The notes under the pieces are model-generated. The model saw nothing but the letters and a program-made list of their open reading frames with translations. It was not told where the DNA came from and ran no database searches. A DNA stretch of 64,000 nt, taken from assembly GCF_000215745.1 (NCBI RefSeq), contig NC_015663.1, positions 5,216,351 to 5,280,350 on the forward strand, read 5' to 3'. Of this stretch, positions 32,567 to 43,558 are shown piece after piece; the first letter of the stretch is position 1; each line of letters begins with the position of its first letter. The DNA is from Klebsiella aerogenes KCTC 2190. Lineage in GTDB: Bacteria > Pseudomonadota > Gammaproteobacteria > Enterobacterales > Enterobacteriaceae. The position numbers and the translations under genes are program-made.

Positions 32567-33390
32567 TAGAGAAGATGCTCATCCAGTAGCGCCTGGCAGG
32601 AAGGCGGCAGCGGAGGCGGCGTCTTCTTCACAGGTGGGGTTGACCCAGGTTTAGGCGGTTCAAACCAGCTTTGCAGCTCGGCTCCGCAGCCATCGCCAGC
32701 CGGCGGCGGCGCTTGATCTTCGCACTCGAGGCTGCCCGCCGGGCAGCGCAGGCGCACGTGCATGTGGGCGCGATGCTGGAACCACGGGCGAACTTTGCGT
32801 AGCCATTGGCGATCGTTACCAGCATCGAGACACAATTGCTGTTTGATAGCCGGGTTGACGAAAATACGCGTCACATCGTTATCTTCCGCCGCCATTTTAA
32901 TCAGGTTACTGATTTGCGGGCTCCACAGTGACGGCACCACCCGCTTGCCATCGCGGGCGACTAAGTCCAGCGCCTGTGGTTTCAGCAGTTGCGCGGAGGT
33001 CCAGCGGGTCTGCGGCAATTGCAGGAAAATATCAACATCCAGACCCGACTGATGGCTAGCGTGGCCGCCGTTAAAGCGCCCGCCGGCAGGCATGCCCATA
33101 TCGCCAATCAGCACCGTCCCCATACCTTTATTGTGCGCCTGCAAACTCAGCCGCTGAATAAACTGCACGAGATCCGGATGGCCGAAGTAGCGACGCTGAT
33201 CGGTACGCATTACCTGGTAATCAGGGGAGTTCAGCGGTAGCGGCTGGGCGCCGACGATGCAGCCATTGGCAAACGCGCCAATAGACTGGGCGCTGCCGCT
33301 AATCGGCTGGGATATTTTCTGCCACGGCGTCGCCGCCAGGCTGGCGGTGCTGGCCAAAAGCGCCAGCAGTGCGATAACGGTATTTTTCAT
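32566..33390 (-). CDS. mepA: Penicillin-insensitive murein endopeptidase MepA
   Basis: This 274-residue periplasmic LAS metallopeptidase cleaves D-Ala-mDAP crosslinks. The signal peptide is about 1-19 (ends SLAA). Zinc and catalytic residues are in [15 protein letters not shown] (about 110-124) and [12 protein letters not shown] (about 206-217), and paired cysteines are conserved. The C-terminus is Pro/Lys-rich. Starts 4 bp after aroC; ends on the yfcA start. Confidence 0.96.
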   Translation of the reverse strand: MKNTVIALLALLASTASLAATPWQKISQPISGSAQSIGAFANGCIVGAQPLPLNSPDYQVMRTDQRRYFGHPDLVQFIQRLSLQAHNKGMGTVLIGDMGMPAGGRFNGGHASHQSGLDVDIFLQLPQTRWTSAQLLKPQALDLVARDGKRVVPSLWSPQISNLIKMAAEDNDVTRIFVNPAIKQQLCLDAGNDRQWLRKVRPWFQHRAHMHVRLRCPAGSLECEDQAPPPAGDGCGAELQSWFEPPKPGSTPPVKKTPPPLPPSCQALLDEHLL

Positions 33391-33393
33391 CGG

Positions 33394-34479
33394 TTACCAG
33401 CGTGGAATTGATGTTGTCACGTCGCCATTCTGCGCGCGTTGACGCATAAAGTGATCCATTAACACGATAGCCAGCATGGCCTCGGCGATCGGAACCGCGC
33501 GAATGCCGACGCACGGATCGTGACGCCCTTTGGTGATCATTTCGACTTCTTCGCCGAAGCGGTTAATCGTATGACCGGGAACGGTAATACTGGAGGTTGG
33601 CTTCAGCGCGATGTTAGCAACAATTTGCTGGCCACTGCTGATACCGCCAAGAATGCCGCCGGCGTGGTTACTCTGGAAGCCGGCTTTGGTGATTTCGTCG
33701 CGGTTTTCGCTGCCGCGCAGTTTGACCACCTCAAAACCATCGCCGATTTCTACCCCTTTCACCGCGTTGATGCTCATCAGCGCGTGGGCGATATCGGCAT
33801 CCAGGCGGTCGAACACCGGCTCGCCGAGGCCCGGAGGAACGCCGTCAGCCACGACGGTCACTTTCGCGCCAATAGAGTCGCCCTCTTTTTTCAGGCCGCG
33901 CATCAGTTCATCCAGCGCGTCGATTTTATCCGGATCCGGGCAGAAGAATGGGTTCTGCTCAACCTGCTCCCAGTCTTTGATGGCCAACGGAATATCGCCC
34001 ATCTGCGTCAGGCAGCCGCGGATCACAATACCAAATTTAGCCGCGAGGAATTTTTTGGCAATCGCCCCGGCCGCCACGCGCATCGCGGTTTCACGCGCAG
34101 ACGAACGGCCGCCGCCTCGATAGTCGCGCAGGCCGTATTTCTGCTCGTAGGTGTAATCCGCATGACCCGGGCGGAACAGATCTTTAATCGCGCCGTAGTC
34201 CTGGGAACGCTGATCGGTGTTTTCAATCAACAGGCCAATACTGGTGCCGGTGGTCACGCCTTCGAAGACGCCGGAAAGGATTTTCACCTGGTCCGGTTCG
34301 CGGCGCTGGGTGGTGTAACGCGATGTCCCAGGGCGACGGCGATCCAGATCGTGCTGCAGGTCAGCTTCGGTCAGCGGAATGCCTGGCGGCACCCCGTCGA
34401 CGATGCAACCCAGCGCCAGGCCGTGTGATTCGCCGAAGGTGGTGACGCGAAAGAGTTGTCCAATTGTATTTCCTGCCAT
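33394..34479 (-). CDS. aroC: Chorismate synthase AroC
   Basis: This 361-residue enzyme converts EPSP to chorismate, the last step of the shikimate path, and needs reduced FMN. All three signatures are present: [18 protein letters not shown], the basic [14 protein letters not shown] stretch, and the late GISSGQQI and [17 protein letters not shown]. The start [12 protein letters not shown] sets the ATG at 34479. Confidence 0.97.
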   Translation of the reverse strand: MAGNTIGQLFRVTTFGESHGLALGCIVDGVPPGIPLTEADLQHDLDRRRPGTSRYTTQRREPDQVKILSGVFEGVTTGTSIGLLIENTDQRSQDYGAIKDLFRPGHADYTYEQKYGLRDYRGGGRSSARETAMRVAAGAIAKKFLAAKFGIVIRGCLTQMGDIPLAIKDWEQVEQNPFFCPDPDKIDALDELMRGLKKEGDSIGAKVTVVADGVPPGLGEPVFDRLDADIAHALMSINAVKGVEIGDGFEVVKLRGSENRDEITKAGFQSNHAGGILGGISSGQQIVANIALKPTSSITVPGHTINRFGEEVEMITKGRHDPCVGIRAVPIAEAMLAIVLMDHFMRQRAQNGDVTTSIPRW

Positions 34480-34519
34480 CACGGCTCCATTCTTTTCGTT
34501 ATGTTTGCGTGTTGTTTTT

Positions 34520-35452
34520 TTAGTCTTTATAAATGCCGAAATGCACCCGCGCGTCAATAAGCTGCTGTTTAGTCAGCATAAAGACGCCATCACCGCCGTT
34601 ATCAAACTCAAGCCAGATGAACGGCACGTCCGGGTACTGCTCCATCAGATGTACCATGCTGTTACCGACTTCACAAATCAGAATACCGTCGTCGTTGAGG
34701 TAATCCGGCGCGCAGCCAAGAATGCGGCGCGTCAGCTTCAGGCCATCGCTACCGGAAGCCAGACCCAGAACCGGCTCATGCTCATATTCATCAGGCAGAT
34801 CGGCCATATCTTCTTCATCAACGTACGGCGGATTGGTCACGATCAGATCGTACTGCAGCTTCGGCAGATCGCGGAAGAGATCGGAACGGATCGGGGTAAC
34901 CTGGTTAATCAGGCCATGTTCTTCAACGTTATGTTCGGCAACGGCCAGCGCGTCCGGGGAGATATCGACAGCGTCGACTTCCGCTTCCGGGAAGGCATAG
35001 GCGCAGGCGATGGCAATACAGGCGCTACCGGTACACATATCGAGAATATGCTGCGGTTTGTGGTTTATCAGCCCGGAGAACTGGTTATTGATCAGTTCGC
35101 CAATCGGCGAGCGCGGTACCAGCACGCGCTCATCGACATAGAATTCATGGCCGCAGAACCATGCTTTGTTGGTCAGGTAAGCGACGGGAATGCGTTCGTT
35201 GACGCGGCGAATCACGCGCTCGACGATACGATGTTTTTCGCTGGAGGTCAGGCGCGCGGTGCGCATATCTTCCGGTATATCTAACGGCAGGTACAGCGAG
35301 GGTAATACCAGCTGTACGGCCTCATCCCACGGGTTATCGGTGCCATGACCGTACCAGATGTTGGCGGCGCTAAAACGACTTACCGCCCAACGCAGCATGT
35401 CCTGAATGGTCTGCAGCTCATTGACCGCTTCATCAACAAAAATTTTATCCAC
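34520..35452 (-). CDS. prmB: Ribosomal protein uL3 glutamine methyltransferase PrmB
   Basis: This 310-residue HemK-type enzyme methylates Gln150 of ribosomal protein L3. It has the SAM-binding [16 protein letters not shown] and the catalytic NPPY motif ([12 protein letters not shown]). I chose the GTG at 35452: it has GGAGG 5 nt upstream and aligns with the E. coli start. The ATG at 35524 adds 24 residues absent from the family. Divergent from smrB. Confidence 0.95.
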   Translation of the reverse strand: MDKIFVDEAVNELQTIQDMLRWAVSRFSAANIWYGHGTDNPWDEAVQLVLPSLYLPLDIPEDMRTARLTSSEKHRIVERVIRRVNERIPVAYLTNKAWFCGHEFYVDERVLVPRSPIGELINNQFSGLINHKPQHILDMCTGSACIAIACAYAFPEAEVDAVDISPDALAVAEHNVEEHGLINQVTPIRSDLFRDLPKLQYDLIVTNPPYVDEEDMADLPDEYEHEPVLGLASGSDGLKLTRRILGCAPDYLNDDGILICEVGNSMVHLMEQYPDVPFIWLEFDNGGDGVFMLTKQQLIDARVHFGIYKD

Positions 35453-35618
35453 GCAATCCTCCAGGGCACGCTCTGCTATAAATTCGGCGGCTAGTTTGCC
35501 ACGACGGCGGCGATAAATCAGCATTCTTGCGCAGCCGGAGTGGGGAAAAATAGGTTTTCCTTGCCTGAAGCGCGGGCGAGTCGGGTAAACTAACGAAAAG
35601 AAATAGTGAGATTGGGCA

Positions 35619-36170
35619 ATGAAAAAGAAAACACCACTAAGCGCGGAGGATCAGGCGCTGTTCCGCCAGCTAATGACCGGCACCCGGCAAATTAAACAGG
35701 ACACTATCGTACACCGCCCGCAGCGCAAGAAGCTCAGCGAGGTTCCGCCTAAGCGATTGCTGCAGGAACAGGTGGATAACAGCCACTATTTTTCCGACGA
35801 ATTTCAGCCGTTGCTCAATACGGAAGGCGCGATGAAGTACGTGCGCGCGGATGTCAGCCATTTTGAGCTGAAAAAACTGCGCCGCGGCGACTATTCGCCG
35901 GAGCTGTTTCTCGATCTGCATGGCCTGACCCAGATGCAGGCAAAACAAGAATTGGGCGCGCTGATTGCCGCCTGCCGCCGCGAACATATCTTCTGCGCCT
36001 GCGTGATGCACGGACACGGAAAACATATCCTCAAGCAGCAAACGCCGCTGTGGCTGGCGCAACATCCGCATATTATGGCGTTCCATCAGGCACCAAAAGA
36101 GTACGGCGGCGATGCCGCGCTATTGGTACTGATTGAAGTTGAAGAGTGGTTGCCGCCGGAGCTTCCGTAA
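35619..36170 (+). CDS. smrB: Ribosome-rescue endonuclease SmrB
   Basis: This 183-residue Smr-domain protein has the [16 protein letters not shown] motif (DLHG, about 98) and the second HGHGKHIL motif (about 130-137). E. coli SmrB (YfcN) binds collided ribosomes and cuts the mRNA between them, starting tmRNA rescue. In E. coli K-12 a fimbrial cluster (yfcO-V) follows; here sixA lies 25 bp away on the other strand. Confidence 0.95.
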   Translation: MKKKTPLSAEDQALFRQLMTGTRQIKQDTIVHRPQRKKLSEVPPKRLLQEQVDNSHYFSDEFQPLLNTEGAMKYVRADVSHFELKKLRRGDYSPELFLDLHGLTQMQAKQELGALIAACRREHIFCACVMHGHGKHILKQQTPLWLAQHPHIMAFHQAPKEYGGDAALLVLIEVEEWLPPELP

Positions 36171-36182
36171 GCGGAAGCTCCG
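36157..36182. terminator. Bidirectional hairpin between smrB and sixA
   Basis: An 11-bp perfect stem (CGGAGCTTCCG / CGGAAGCTCCG) with a 4-nt loop spans the smrB stop codon, between convergent genes. Confidence 0.75.
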
Positions 36183-36195
36183 AGGGTGGAAAGCC

Positions 36196-36681
36196 TTAGA
36201 TGGCTTTCGCCATTCTCAAATTGCAGGGGCTCATCTGCCAGTTGAATTCGCCCTTGCCGTCGGCGTCGAGGGTGACGCAGGCAATCGCTGAGGTAGTAAA
36301 CATCGGGGGCGTTTCCCCCGGGCACAGCTCTGAGACGAGGTACCCCACCAACGGCAGGTGTGAAACGACCAGCGCCGTTTTCACGCCCTCATTCGCCAGC
36401 GCCTGAAGATAAGCGCTAACCATCCCTACATCGCCGCACGGCGTGAGTTCCGGCATCACGTCGACATCTTTCGGCAGGTTCATGCACTCCCCTACTACGT
36501 CGAGAGTTTGCTCTGCACGCAGGTAAGGGCTGACAAGCACCCGCTCAATATCCACTTTTTGACCTTTCAGCCAGGTTGCCATCTGACGAGATTCGTCACA
36601 ACCGCAAACGGTTAAGGGACGAACGGAGTCACTGGCTGCATCGAGGGCAGCGTCGCCGTGACGCATGATAAAAACTTGCAT
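36196..36681 (-). CDS. sixA: Phosphohistidine phosphatase SixA
   Basis: This 161-residue small histidine-phosphatase-fold protein has the catalytic RHG motif (MQVFIMRHGDAA, His8). In E. coli SixA removes phosphate from the NPr component of the nitrogen phosphotransferase system, and earlier work linked it to ArcB. Length and sequence match. Confidence 0.95.
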   Translation of the reverse strand: MQVFIMRHGDAALDAASDSVRPLTVCGCDESRQMATWLKGQKVDIERVLVSPYLRAEQTLDVVGECMNLPKDVDVMPELTPCGDVGMVSAYLQALANEGVKTALVVSHLPLVGYLVSELCPGETPPMFTTSAIACVTLDADGKGEFNWQMSPCNLRMAKAI

Positions 36682-36891
36682 ATTGCACCGCTTTTGTTAA
36701 CCAGAATCACCGCAACTCGCTCTGCGTAAACAATACGCAGGCGACCCGGTGGCCGGGCATTGTGCCTGATCCATCCAACGAATGAAACGCTGTTTTTTAC
36801 CTCAATGGCGTAAGTATAGTCAATATTTGTTTACAAAACCGCCAATCAACAGCGCCAGTCCACGTTGGATTTACCTTCTTTTGACCATAAC

Positions 36892-39036
36892 TTAGGTCGT
36901 CCGTTCACCAGTGGGCCAAAAGGTCGCCCCCTGCTCGGCCATGCGCAATAAGGTGTCGCACGGAGAAAAACGAGGGCCGTACTGTGCGGCCAGACGCTGC
37001 AAGATTGCGGCGACTTCACCCGCGCCGAGGCTATCCATATAGCGGAACGGGCCGCCGAGAAACGGCGGAAAACCTATACCAAAGACGGCGCCAATATCGC
37101 CATCACGCGCGCTACGTACGATCTGTTCATCAAAACAGCGCGCCGCCTCGTTGAGCATCATCATCACGCAGCGTTCAGCGACCTGCTGAGCAGACAAACG
37201 CGCCTGCGGACTTGCTACTGCCAATAATGGGTAAATAGCCGGGTCAGCCCGTTTTTTGCTTTTACGCCTTTTTGTCTCATAAAGATAGAAACCGCGATTA
37301 TTTTTTCTGCCTTTGCGATCGTCCTTCAAAATCGCGTCAATGATGTTTGCAGGCGGGCTAAAACGTTCACCAAAAGCGGTCTCCAGTACCGGGATAATCT
37401 TAGTGCCGGTATCAATGCCGACTTCATCCAGCAACTGAATAGGTCCAACCGGGAAACCAAATTTAACCAACGCATTATCAATATGTTCAACCGGCTCGCC
37501 CTCCAGCAGCAGGCGCATGGCTTCATTGATATAGGGCGCCAGAATACGGTTAACATAAAAACCGGCACGGTCGGCAACCACGATCGGCGTTTTGCCCTGC
37601 AGCTTCGCCAGCTTCACCACCGTGGCGATGGTTTGCTCATCGGTCGTTGCATGCGGGATAACCTCAACCAGCGGCATTTTTTCGACCGGGCTGAAAAAGT
37701 GCAGACCAATTACCTTCTCAGGCCGCGCGGCCTGAGCGGCGATCTCGCCGATCGGTAGCGATGAGGTATTGGAGGCAAAGATCGTCTGCGGCCCGCAGCA
37801 TTGTTCGATCTCGCCAACCATCCGCTGCTTCAGCGCCAGATCCTCAAACACCGCTTCGATGACCACATCGCGGTGGGCAAAGCCATGATAATCCGTAGCG
37901 CCGGAAATCAGCGCCAGCTGACGATCGCGTTCACTGGCGCGCAGATAGCGGCGACGCACCTGCTTATCCAGCAGCTCCCAACTGTACCTGAGCGCATGAT
38001 TGATGCCTTTCGCCTGAATGTCTTTTATGCGTACCGGCAGGCCGCCTTTACAGGCGGTGACGTAAGCAATTCCGCCTCCCATTAAGCCGCCGCCGAGTAC
38101 AGCAATGCTATTCAGCGGAGCGGGGTCAGCTTCGGCGCCACGATCTTTTTTCAGATCGGTGCTGGCAAAGAAAATAGAACGTAACGCTTGCGATTGCGGC
38201 GTCATCGCCAGTTCGCCAAACGCTCGCGCCTCTTCGGCGTAACCGCTGCTGCAGCCGTGCGCCAGTCCGTTTTCTATCACCTGTAAAATACGTTCTGCCG
38301 CCGGGTAATTACCCTGCGTTTTTTGCCGGGTCTTTTTCGCCACCATGCGGAACAGCAGCTGACGCCCCAGAGGCCCGGCAAGTACCCGTTCGCGCACCGG
38401 CACAGTTCGGCTCGCCGGCCGGCCCTGTAGCGCCAGCTCAACCGCGGTCCGCAGCAATATCGATTGCGGGACAACATCGTCCACCAGCCCGGCTTTCAAC
38501 GCCTGACGCGGACGCAATTGTTTACCGGTGAGGATCATTTCAAGCGCCGTACTGACGCCAATCAGCCGCGGCAGGCGTTGAGTGCCGCCGGAGCCCGGTA
38601 GCAACCCCAGTTGCACTTCCGGCAATCCCAACCGCGTTTTATCATCATCGCTACAGACTCGCCCATGACAGGCCAGCGCCAGCTCCAGGCCGCCGCCAAA
38701 GCAGGCGCCGTGAATGGCGGCAATCACCGGGATAGAAAGCGCGTGGATCTCGGACATGATCTGCTGGCCCTGGCGCGCCAGCGCTTCGGCTTCTGCGGCG
38801 CTGGTACAACGAGCAATCATGTTGATATCCGCGCCGGCGATAAAGTTGTCGGGTTTAGCGGAGATAAATACGGCGCCGCGCAGCGCCTTATTTTCGCGGA
38901 GCTGGCGGATAATCGTCCGCACCTCGCCGCCGAACTCGGCTTTCAGGGTATTCATCTTTTCGCCGGGCGCGTCGATGGTAATAACGGCGATGTTATCCGG
39001 GCGAATTTCAAGCGTAAAAGCTGTTGCCGCTTCCAT
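36892..39036 (-). CDS. fadJ: Anaerobic fatty-acid oxidation complex alpha subunit FadJ
   Basis: This 714-residue multifunctional enzyme has an N-terminal enoyl-CoA hydratase/isomerase (crotonase) domain (about 1-190; [19 protein letters not shown] and [16 protein letters not shown]) and a C-terminal 3-hydroxyacyl-CoA dehydrogenase (from about 310; [42 protein letters not shown]). It works with FadI in beta-oxidation. Its start overlaps the fadI stop. Confidence 0.96.
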   Translation of the reverse strand: MEAATAFTLEIRPDNIAVITIDAPGEKMNTLKAEFGGEVRTIIRQLRENKALRGAVFISAKPDNFIAGADINMIARCTSAAEAEALARQGQQIMSEIHALSIPVIAAIHGACFGGGLELALACHGRVCSDDDKTRLGLPEVQLGLLPGSGGTQRLPRLIGVSTALEMILTGKQLRPRQALKAGLVDDVVPQSILLRTAVELALQGRPASRTVPVRERVLAGPLGRQLLFRMVAKKTRQKTQGNYPAAERILQVIENGLAHGCSSGYAEEARAFGELAMTPQSQALRSIFFASTDLKKDRGAEADPAPLNSIAVLGGGLMGGGIAYVTACKGGLPVRIKDIQAKGINHALRYSWELLDKQVRRRYLRASERDRQLALISGATDYHGFAHRDVVIEAVFEDLALKQRMVGEIEQCCGPQTIFASNTSSLPIGEIAAQAARPEKVIGLHFFSPVEKMPLVEVIPHATTDEQTIATVVKLAKLQGKTPIVVADRAGFYVNRILAPYINEAMRLLLEGEPVEHIDNALVKFGFPVGPIQLLDEVGIDTGTKIIPVLETAFGERFSPPANIIDAILKDDRKGRKNNRGFYLYETKRRKSKKRADPAIYPLLAVASPQARLSAQQVAERCVMMMLNEAARCFDEQIVRSARDGDIGAVFGIGFPPFLGGPFRYMDSLGAGEVAAILQRLAAQYGPRFSPCDTLLRMAEQGATFWPTGERTT

Positions 39037-40346
39037 TATTCGACCTCCAGAACCATAGCGGAACCTAAACCCCCCGCCGCGCAGGCGGTAACCAGCCCAA
39101 ATCCGCCGCCGCGGCGCCGGAGTTCATGCAACGTCTGGGTAATCATGCGCGCGCCGGTCGCCGCAAAGGGGTGTCCGTAGGCGATAGAGCCGCCGAGCAC
39201 GTTGAACTTGCTGGCATCGACTTCCCCGGTTGCCTGTGAACGGCCCAGCACTTCCCGGGCGAAACGATTACTGGCTAAACATTGTAGATTCGCCAGCGTC
39301 TGCGCGGCGAAAGCTTCATGCATATCAATCAACGTGAGGTCTGCAAGGGTAATTCCCGCCCTATCCAACGCCAGCGGCGTCGCCCACGCCGGCCCCAGCA
39401 GCATGTCCTGCCAGACATCAATAGCGGTGAAAGCATAGCTACGCAGGTAGCCCAGCGGCGTTAACCCCAACTCTTTGGCCCGGGATTCGGTCATCATGAT
39501 CACCGCGGCGGCGCCGTCGGTGAGCGGCGTACTGTTTGCCGCCGTGACGCTACCGTGTTTACGATCGAACGCCGGACGTAACTTTTGGTAATCCGCCAGG
39601 GTTGAATTTTTACGAATATTGTTGTCCTGCTCCAGCGGCTCGCGATAAGGCGGTACATAGGCCGTCATCACTTCACTGGCCAGTTTGCCCTCTTCCCAGG
39701 CGCGGGCGGCAAGCTGGTGTGAACGCAGCGCCAGCGCGTCCTGATCTTCACGACTAATGCCCCAGGTTTTCGCCATCTGCTCAGCGGTGTCGCCCATCCG
39801 CAGGCCGGTTGAGTATTCCGCGACAGCAGGTGGCACCGGTAAAAGATCGCGCAGGCGCAGGCGGGAAAAGAGTTTTAGCCGTTGGCCAAGGGTGCGCGCT
39901 TTATTGGCATCCACCAGGGTGCGGGCCAGTTTTTTACTCACGCCGATGGGGAGAACGGAGGAGGAATCAGCGCCGCCGGCGATGCCCGCGCGGATCGTGC
40001 CGGCCATCAGGCTTTCGGCAATATTGGCTACCGCCTGGAAACTTGTGGCGCAGGCGCGGCTGACGCTATAGGCGTCGGTATGCACATTCATGCCGGTACC
40101 GAGCACGATTTCACGAGCAATATTCGGCGCTTCCGGCATCTGTACAACCTGGCCGAAGACCAGTTGTTCAATCACTTCCGGGGGAACTTCACTGCGCGCC
40201 AGCATTTCGCCGACGACCATTTTACCCAGATCTACGGCCGGAACGCCGTGATACGCCGTCGCCTGACGGGCAAATGGGGTACGTAAACCGCTGACAATGG
40301 CAATGCGATCGCCCTGACGGGTGATAAGCGGTAATGCCTGACTCAT
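39036..40346 (-). CDS. fadI: 3-ketoacyl-CoA thiolase FadI
   Basis: This 436-residue thiolase is the beta subunit of the FadIJ complex. The nucleophilic Cys is in [14 protein letters not shown] (about residue 99), and the C-terminal blocks are [17 protein letters not shown] and [13 protein letters not shown] (second Cys). First gene of fadIJ, with a FadR box 28-44 bp upstream of its ATG. Confidence 0.96.
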   Translation of the reverse strand: MSQALPLITRQGDRIAIVSGLRTPFARQATAYHGVPAVDLGKMVVGEMLARSEVPPEVIEQLVFGQVVQMPEAPNIAREIVLGTGMNVHTDAYSVSRACATSFQAVANIAESLMAGTIRAGIAGGADSSSVLPIGVSKKLARTLVDANKARTLGQRLKLFSRLRLRDLLPVPPAVAEYSTGLRMGDTAEQMAKTWGISREDQDALALRSHQLAARAWEEGKLASEVMTAYVPPYREPLEQDNNIRKNSTLADYQKLRPAFDRKHGSVTAANSTPLTDGAAAVIMMTESRAKELGLTPLGYLRSYAFTAIDVWQDMLLGPAWATPLALDRAGITLADLTLIDMHEAFAAQTLANLQCLASNRFAREVLGRSQATGEVDASKFNVLGGSIAYGHPFAATGARMITQTLHELRRRGGGFGLVTACAAGGLGSAMVLEVE

Positions 40347-40373
40347 AACTCTCCCCTGTTAACCGATAAAACC

Positions 40374-40390
40374 AAGTGGTCTGACCTGAT
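40374..40390 (-). promoter_or_regulatory. FadR operator of fadIJ
   Basis: AAGTGGTCTGACCTGAT matches the FadR consensus AACTGGTCNGACNTGTT at all but two of the fixed positions. It lies directly upstream of fadI and implies repression without long-chain acyl-CoA. Confidence 0.85.
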
Positions 40391-40471
40391 AACTAGTCTT
40401 AACTAATTTTTTACATTAAGCCAATCGGGGAAGAGAAAAAGTGGGAGCCAAAACACATTGAATAGAAAAGA

Positions 40472-40495
40472 TAACGCCTCAGGAAAGAGGCGTTA
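40472..40495 (-). terminator. Terminator of yfcZ
   Basis: A 9-bp stem (TAACGCCTC / GAGGCGTTA) with a 6-nt loop is followed on the minus strand by ATCTTTTC, just past the yfcZ stop. Confidence 0.75.
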
Positions 40496-40505
40496 AGAGA
40501 GAGGA

Positions 40506-40790
40506 TTAACGTAACCCCAGCTGGAAGATCAGCGATTCCGCTTCACAGCTAAAAACAAAATCGATATTCAACTGCACGCCGCCATCAACGTCGGTGAACG
40601 TCGAGTTAATTTTGCACGGTTCAGATTCCACATTGCGGGCTTTTTCGCTCAGCGCGGCGAGGGTTGCTTCCGCTTCAGCGCGGTTTGCAAACACACGGCT
40701 GTAGGAGGCGGTGCAGTCGGTGTTGTCCACAATGGTGCCAACATCCATACAGCAGCAAACCGGGGTTTCATCAGCGCTACATTTACTCAT
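40506..40790 (-). CDS. yfcZ: YfcZ/YiiS family protein
   Basis: This 94-residue protein begins MSKCSADETPVCCCMDVGTI, the Cys-rich start of E. coli YfcZ, and ends CEAESLIFQLGLR. No function is established; the clustered cysteines (C4, C12-C14, C25) suggest metal or redox chemistry, which is inference. The ATG at 40790 is preceded by AGAGGAAA; the ATG at 40814 is poorer. Confidence 0.93.
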   Translation of the reverse strand: MSKCSADETPVCCCMDVGTIVDNTDCTASYSRVFANRAEAEATLAALSEKARNVESEPCKINSTFTDVDGGVQLNIDFVFSCEAESLIFQLGLR

Positions 40791-40894
40791 CGTAGATTTC
40801 CTCTGTATATGCACCTTCGGTGCCAGACAAATAATGCGCCTATTTTACGCCCGCCCTCGTCCCCCCTCCAGTTGTTAATGGCAGGAAAACGCTT

Positions 40895-41076
40895 AAGTGA
40901 CAGAAATCACACTTAAAAATGATCCAAAACAAAAATGCCCCAAATTGGGTATGACGAAGCAGGGCAATTTTGCCAGCTGGATCGCGTTTCTGTTATCACA
41001 CTTGAAAAATCTTATAAACAAACTTGCAACAACTCATCTGGTCAGACCTATACTCAGGCCACTGGTCTGATTTCTC
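40895..41076 (+). promoter_or_regulatory. fadL control region: CRP site and two FadR boxes
   Basis: The 371-bp space between yfcZ and fadL holds a CRP-like palindrome AAGTGA-CAGAAA-TCACAC (40895-40912) and two FadR boxes, ATCTGGTCAGACCTATA (41036-41052) and CACTGGTCTGATTTCTC (41060-41076). The two-box layout matches E. coli fadL, whose transcription is repressed by FadR. The remainder of the gap has no visible gene. Confidence 0.8.
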
Positions 41077-41161
41077 TGTTGTAAAGCAGACCCTACACTT
41101 CGCGCTTCTGTTACGGCATGTAACATAGTTTAAATAAAAATAACTCAATGAGGTTATGGGC

Positions 41162-42484
41162 ATGAGCCAGAAAACCCGCTTTACCCAATCTGCCCTTGCA
41201 GTGGCTGTAGCACTTGTTTCAACCCAAGCCTGGTCCGCAGGATTCCAGTTAAATGAATTCTCCGCTTCCGGCCTTGGTCGTGCCTATTCCGGTGAAGGGG
41301 CAATCGCTGACGATGCGGGCAACGCCAGCCGTAACCCCGCGTTAATCATGATGTTTGACCGGCCGACAATGTCGGCAGGCGCCGTCTTCGTCGATCCGGA
41401 CGTTAATGTTTCCGGTACTTCGCCTACCGGTAAAAGTCTGAATGCGGACAATATTGCCCCAACGGCATGGGTACCAAACCTCCACTTTGTTTCGCCAATT
41501 AATGATCAGTTTGGTTGGGGCGCATCTATCACCTCTAACTACGGTCTCGCGACTGAATTTGCTGATAACTATGCTGCCGGCAGTATGGGCGGCACAACCG
41601 ATCTCACCACCGTTAACTTCAATTTAAGCGGCGCCTATCGCCTGAACAGCAACTGGAGCTTTGGTTTAGGTTTTGACGCGGTGTACGCGAAAGCGAAAAT
41701 CGAACGCTACGCAGGTGATTTAGGACAAATCGTTGCCGGTTCCGGTAAACTGCCGCCAGCGCTGGCGGGCAGGGTCAGCCAGATCCCTGCCGACACTCAG
41801 ATTGCGCATTTGAACGGCAACGAATGGGGGTTCGGCTGGAACGCCGGTATCCTGTATGAGCTGGATAAGAACAACCGCTATGGTTTCACCTACCGCTCGG
41901 AAGTTAAAATCGACTTTGATGGCAACTATAAGAGCGATCTGCCGTCCGCGTATAACCAGATCCTCGGCAACTTCGGTTTACCGGCCGGTACCGATGGCCG
42001 TACCACTAACGGCTCGCTGACCCTCAACTTGCCAGAGATGTGGGAACTGTCGGGTTATAACCGCGTCGCGCCGCAGTGGGCAGTTCACTATAGCCTGACC
42101 TACACCAGTTGGAGCCAGTTCCAGGAGCTGAAGGCCACTGGCAGCAATGGCCAGACGCTGTTCTATAAAGATGAAGGCTTTAAAGATGCTTACCGCATCG
42201 CGCTGGGTACCACCTATTACTATGACGATAACTGGACCTTCCGTACCGGTATCGCCTTCGATGATAGCCCGATTCCGGCTGGCACCCGCTCCATCTCTAT
42301 CCCGGATCAGGATCGCCTGTGGCTGAGCGCCGGTACCACCTACGCGTTCAATAAAGATGCTTCAGTGGATGTTGGTGTCTCTTACATGCACGGTCAGCAC
42401 GTGGAAATTAAAGAAGGTCCTTACACCTTCCGTTCTGAAGGTACCGCCTGGCTGTACGGCGCGAACTTCAACTACCGCTTCTGA
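41162..42484 (+). CDS. fadL: Long-chain fatty acid outer-membrane porin FadL
   Basis: This 440-residue 14-stranded beta-barrel carries long-chain fatty acids across the outer membrane. The signal peptide is 1-25 (ends TQAWS, before [19 protein letters not shown]). The N-terminal hatch has the NPALI segment, and the C-terminal residue is Phe (NFNYRF), needed for BAM insertion. I chose the ATG at 41162: GAGG lies 9 nt upstream, and it matches the E. coli start. The ATG at 41156 adds two residues. Confidence 0.96.
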   Translation: MSQKTRFTQSALAVAVALVSTQAWSAGFQLNEFSASGLGRAYSGEGAIADDAGNASRNPALIMMFDRPTMSAGAVFVDPDVNVSGTSPTGKSLNADNIAPTAWVPNLHFVSPINDQFGWGASITSNYGLATEFADNYAAGSMGGTTDLTTVNFNLSGAYRLNSNWSFGLGFDAVYAKAKIERYAGDLGQIVAGSGKLPPALAGRVSQIPADTQIAHLNGNEWGFGWNAGILYELDKNNRYGFTYRSEVKIDFDGNYKSDLPSAYNQILGNFGLPAGTDGRTTNGSLTLNLPEMWELSGYNRVAPQWAVHYSLTYTSWSQFQELKATGSNGQTLFYKDEGFKDAYRIALGTTYYYDDNWTFRTGIAFDDSPIPAGTRSISIPDQDRLWLSAGTTYAFNKDASVDVGVSYMHGQHVEIKEGPYTFRSEGTAWLYGANFNYRF

Positions 42485-42500
42485 TAAGCTAACGGTATAA

Positions 42501-42531
42501 AAAAGGGTGAACATCATGTTCACCCTTTTTC
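42501..42531. terminator. Bidirectional terminator between fadL and mlaA
   Basis: A 13-bp perfect stem (AAAAGGGTGAACA / TGTTCACCCTTTT) with a 3-nt loop has T-runs on both sides, between convergent genes. Confidence 0.93.
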
Positions 42532-42549
42532 TTTTCTGACCCGCATGGA

Positions 42550-43311
42550 TTACTGCGAATCGATATCTTTCAGCTCATCCTGAATCGCCTGCGCGTTCGG
42601 ATTATCGGCCGGCGTCAGCTTACCGCCGTTGGCGATAAAGTCGTGCCGCTGGAAGTAGGCTTCACGCATCAGGATGTATGGATCGGAAGACTGGCGCAGC
42701 AGGCCGTCGGAATCCAGCAGCTGAGCGCGCGTTTCAATCCCTTCGACCGCCCATTTACCGATGGACATCGGCCAGGTCAGCCAGGAGAGTACCGGATACA
42801 GGCCATCGGCCATGTCGCCGCCCTCATCACGCAGGGTGAAACTACCATAGAACGGCAGCTGTACGTACGGGCCGTAGCCCACGCCGTAGTGGCCCAGCGT
42901 GCTACCAAAGCGATGCGGTTCAACGCGCTGCAGCTGCGGGTTCGCCATACCTGCGACGTCGATTAAGCCGCCCATCCCGAGAATAGTGTTAAGGAAGAAG
43001 CGTGTGAAATGCACCATGCCTTTATAGGGATCGCCCTGCAGGAAGGAGTTGACCATTACCGCCGGTTCTTCAAGGTTGCTGGTGAAGTTGCTTAAACCAT
43101 TACGCGCCGGTTGCGGCACATAATCACGCCAGGCGACGGCGACGGGACGCAGTACATAAGGATCAACCACATTAAAGTTGAAGTTGAACATGGTACGGTT
43201 AAACCCTTCAAGCGGATCTGAACGCCCCTGCGGTCGATCGTCAGTGCTGGAACTGGCACATCCCACCAGCAATGTGGCGCCAAGCGCAAGCGCCGACAGG
43301 CGATAATTCAT
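42550..43311 (-). CDS. mlaA: Outer-membrane lipoprotein MlaA (VacJ)
   Basis: This 253-residue lipoprotein has lipobox LLVGC (Cys at about 18). MlaA forms a ring with OmpC/F in the outer membrane and removes surface-exposed phospholipid, passing it to MlaC. The conserved RSDPLEGFNRTMFNFNF and the HFTRFFLNTILGMGGLIDVA amphipathic region are present. The ATG at 43311 gives the usual signal peptide; the ATG at 43374 adds 21 non-family residues. Confidence 0.95.
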   Translation of the reverse strand: MNYRLSALALGATLLVGCASSSTDDRPQGRSDPLEGFNRTMFNFNFNVVDPYVLRPVAVAWRDYVPQPARNGLSNFTSNLEEPAVMVNSFLQGDPYKGMVHFTRFFLNTILGMGGLIDVAGMANPQLQRVEPHRFGSTLGHYGVGYGPYVQLPFYGSFTLRDEGGDMADGLYPVLSWLTWPMSIGKWAVEGIETRAQLLDSDGLLRQSSDPYILMREAYFQRHDFIANGGKLTPADNPNAQAIQDELKDIDSQ

Positions 43312-43558
43312 AGGTGTCTCCCTGTTAATTCTGACTATCGCTGGAGGCATCCGGGACGGCGCCCCCATTAGCATTTTATCGTTGGGTAGCTGCTTTCAGC
43401 ATAGCCTTCTTTGGCATAATTGTTGCTCCCCGATTCTATACATATTTTGCAATATTCGTATTGCTATTCTTGCCATTGCGCTGAATTTAGGAGCATATCC
43501 TGTGCCGCCGCGCTGATTTCTCTCTACGCTTAGTAACAAATACAAAGGGAGAGCAGCC

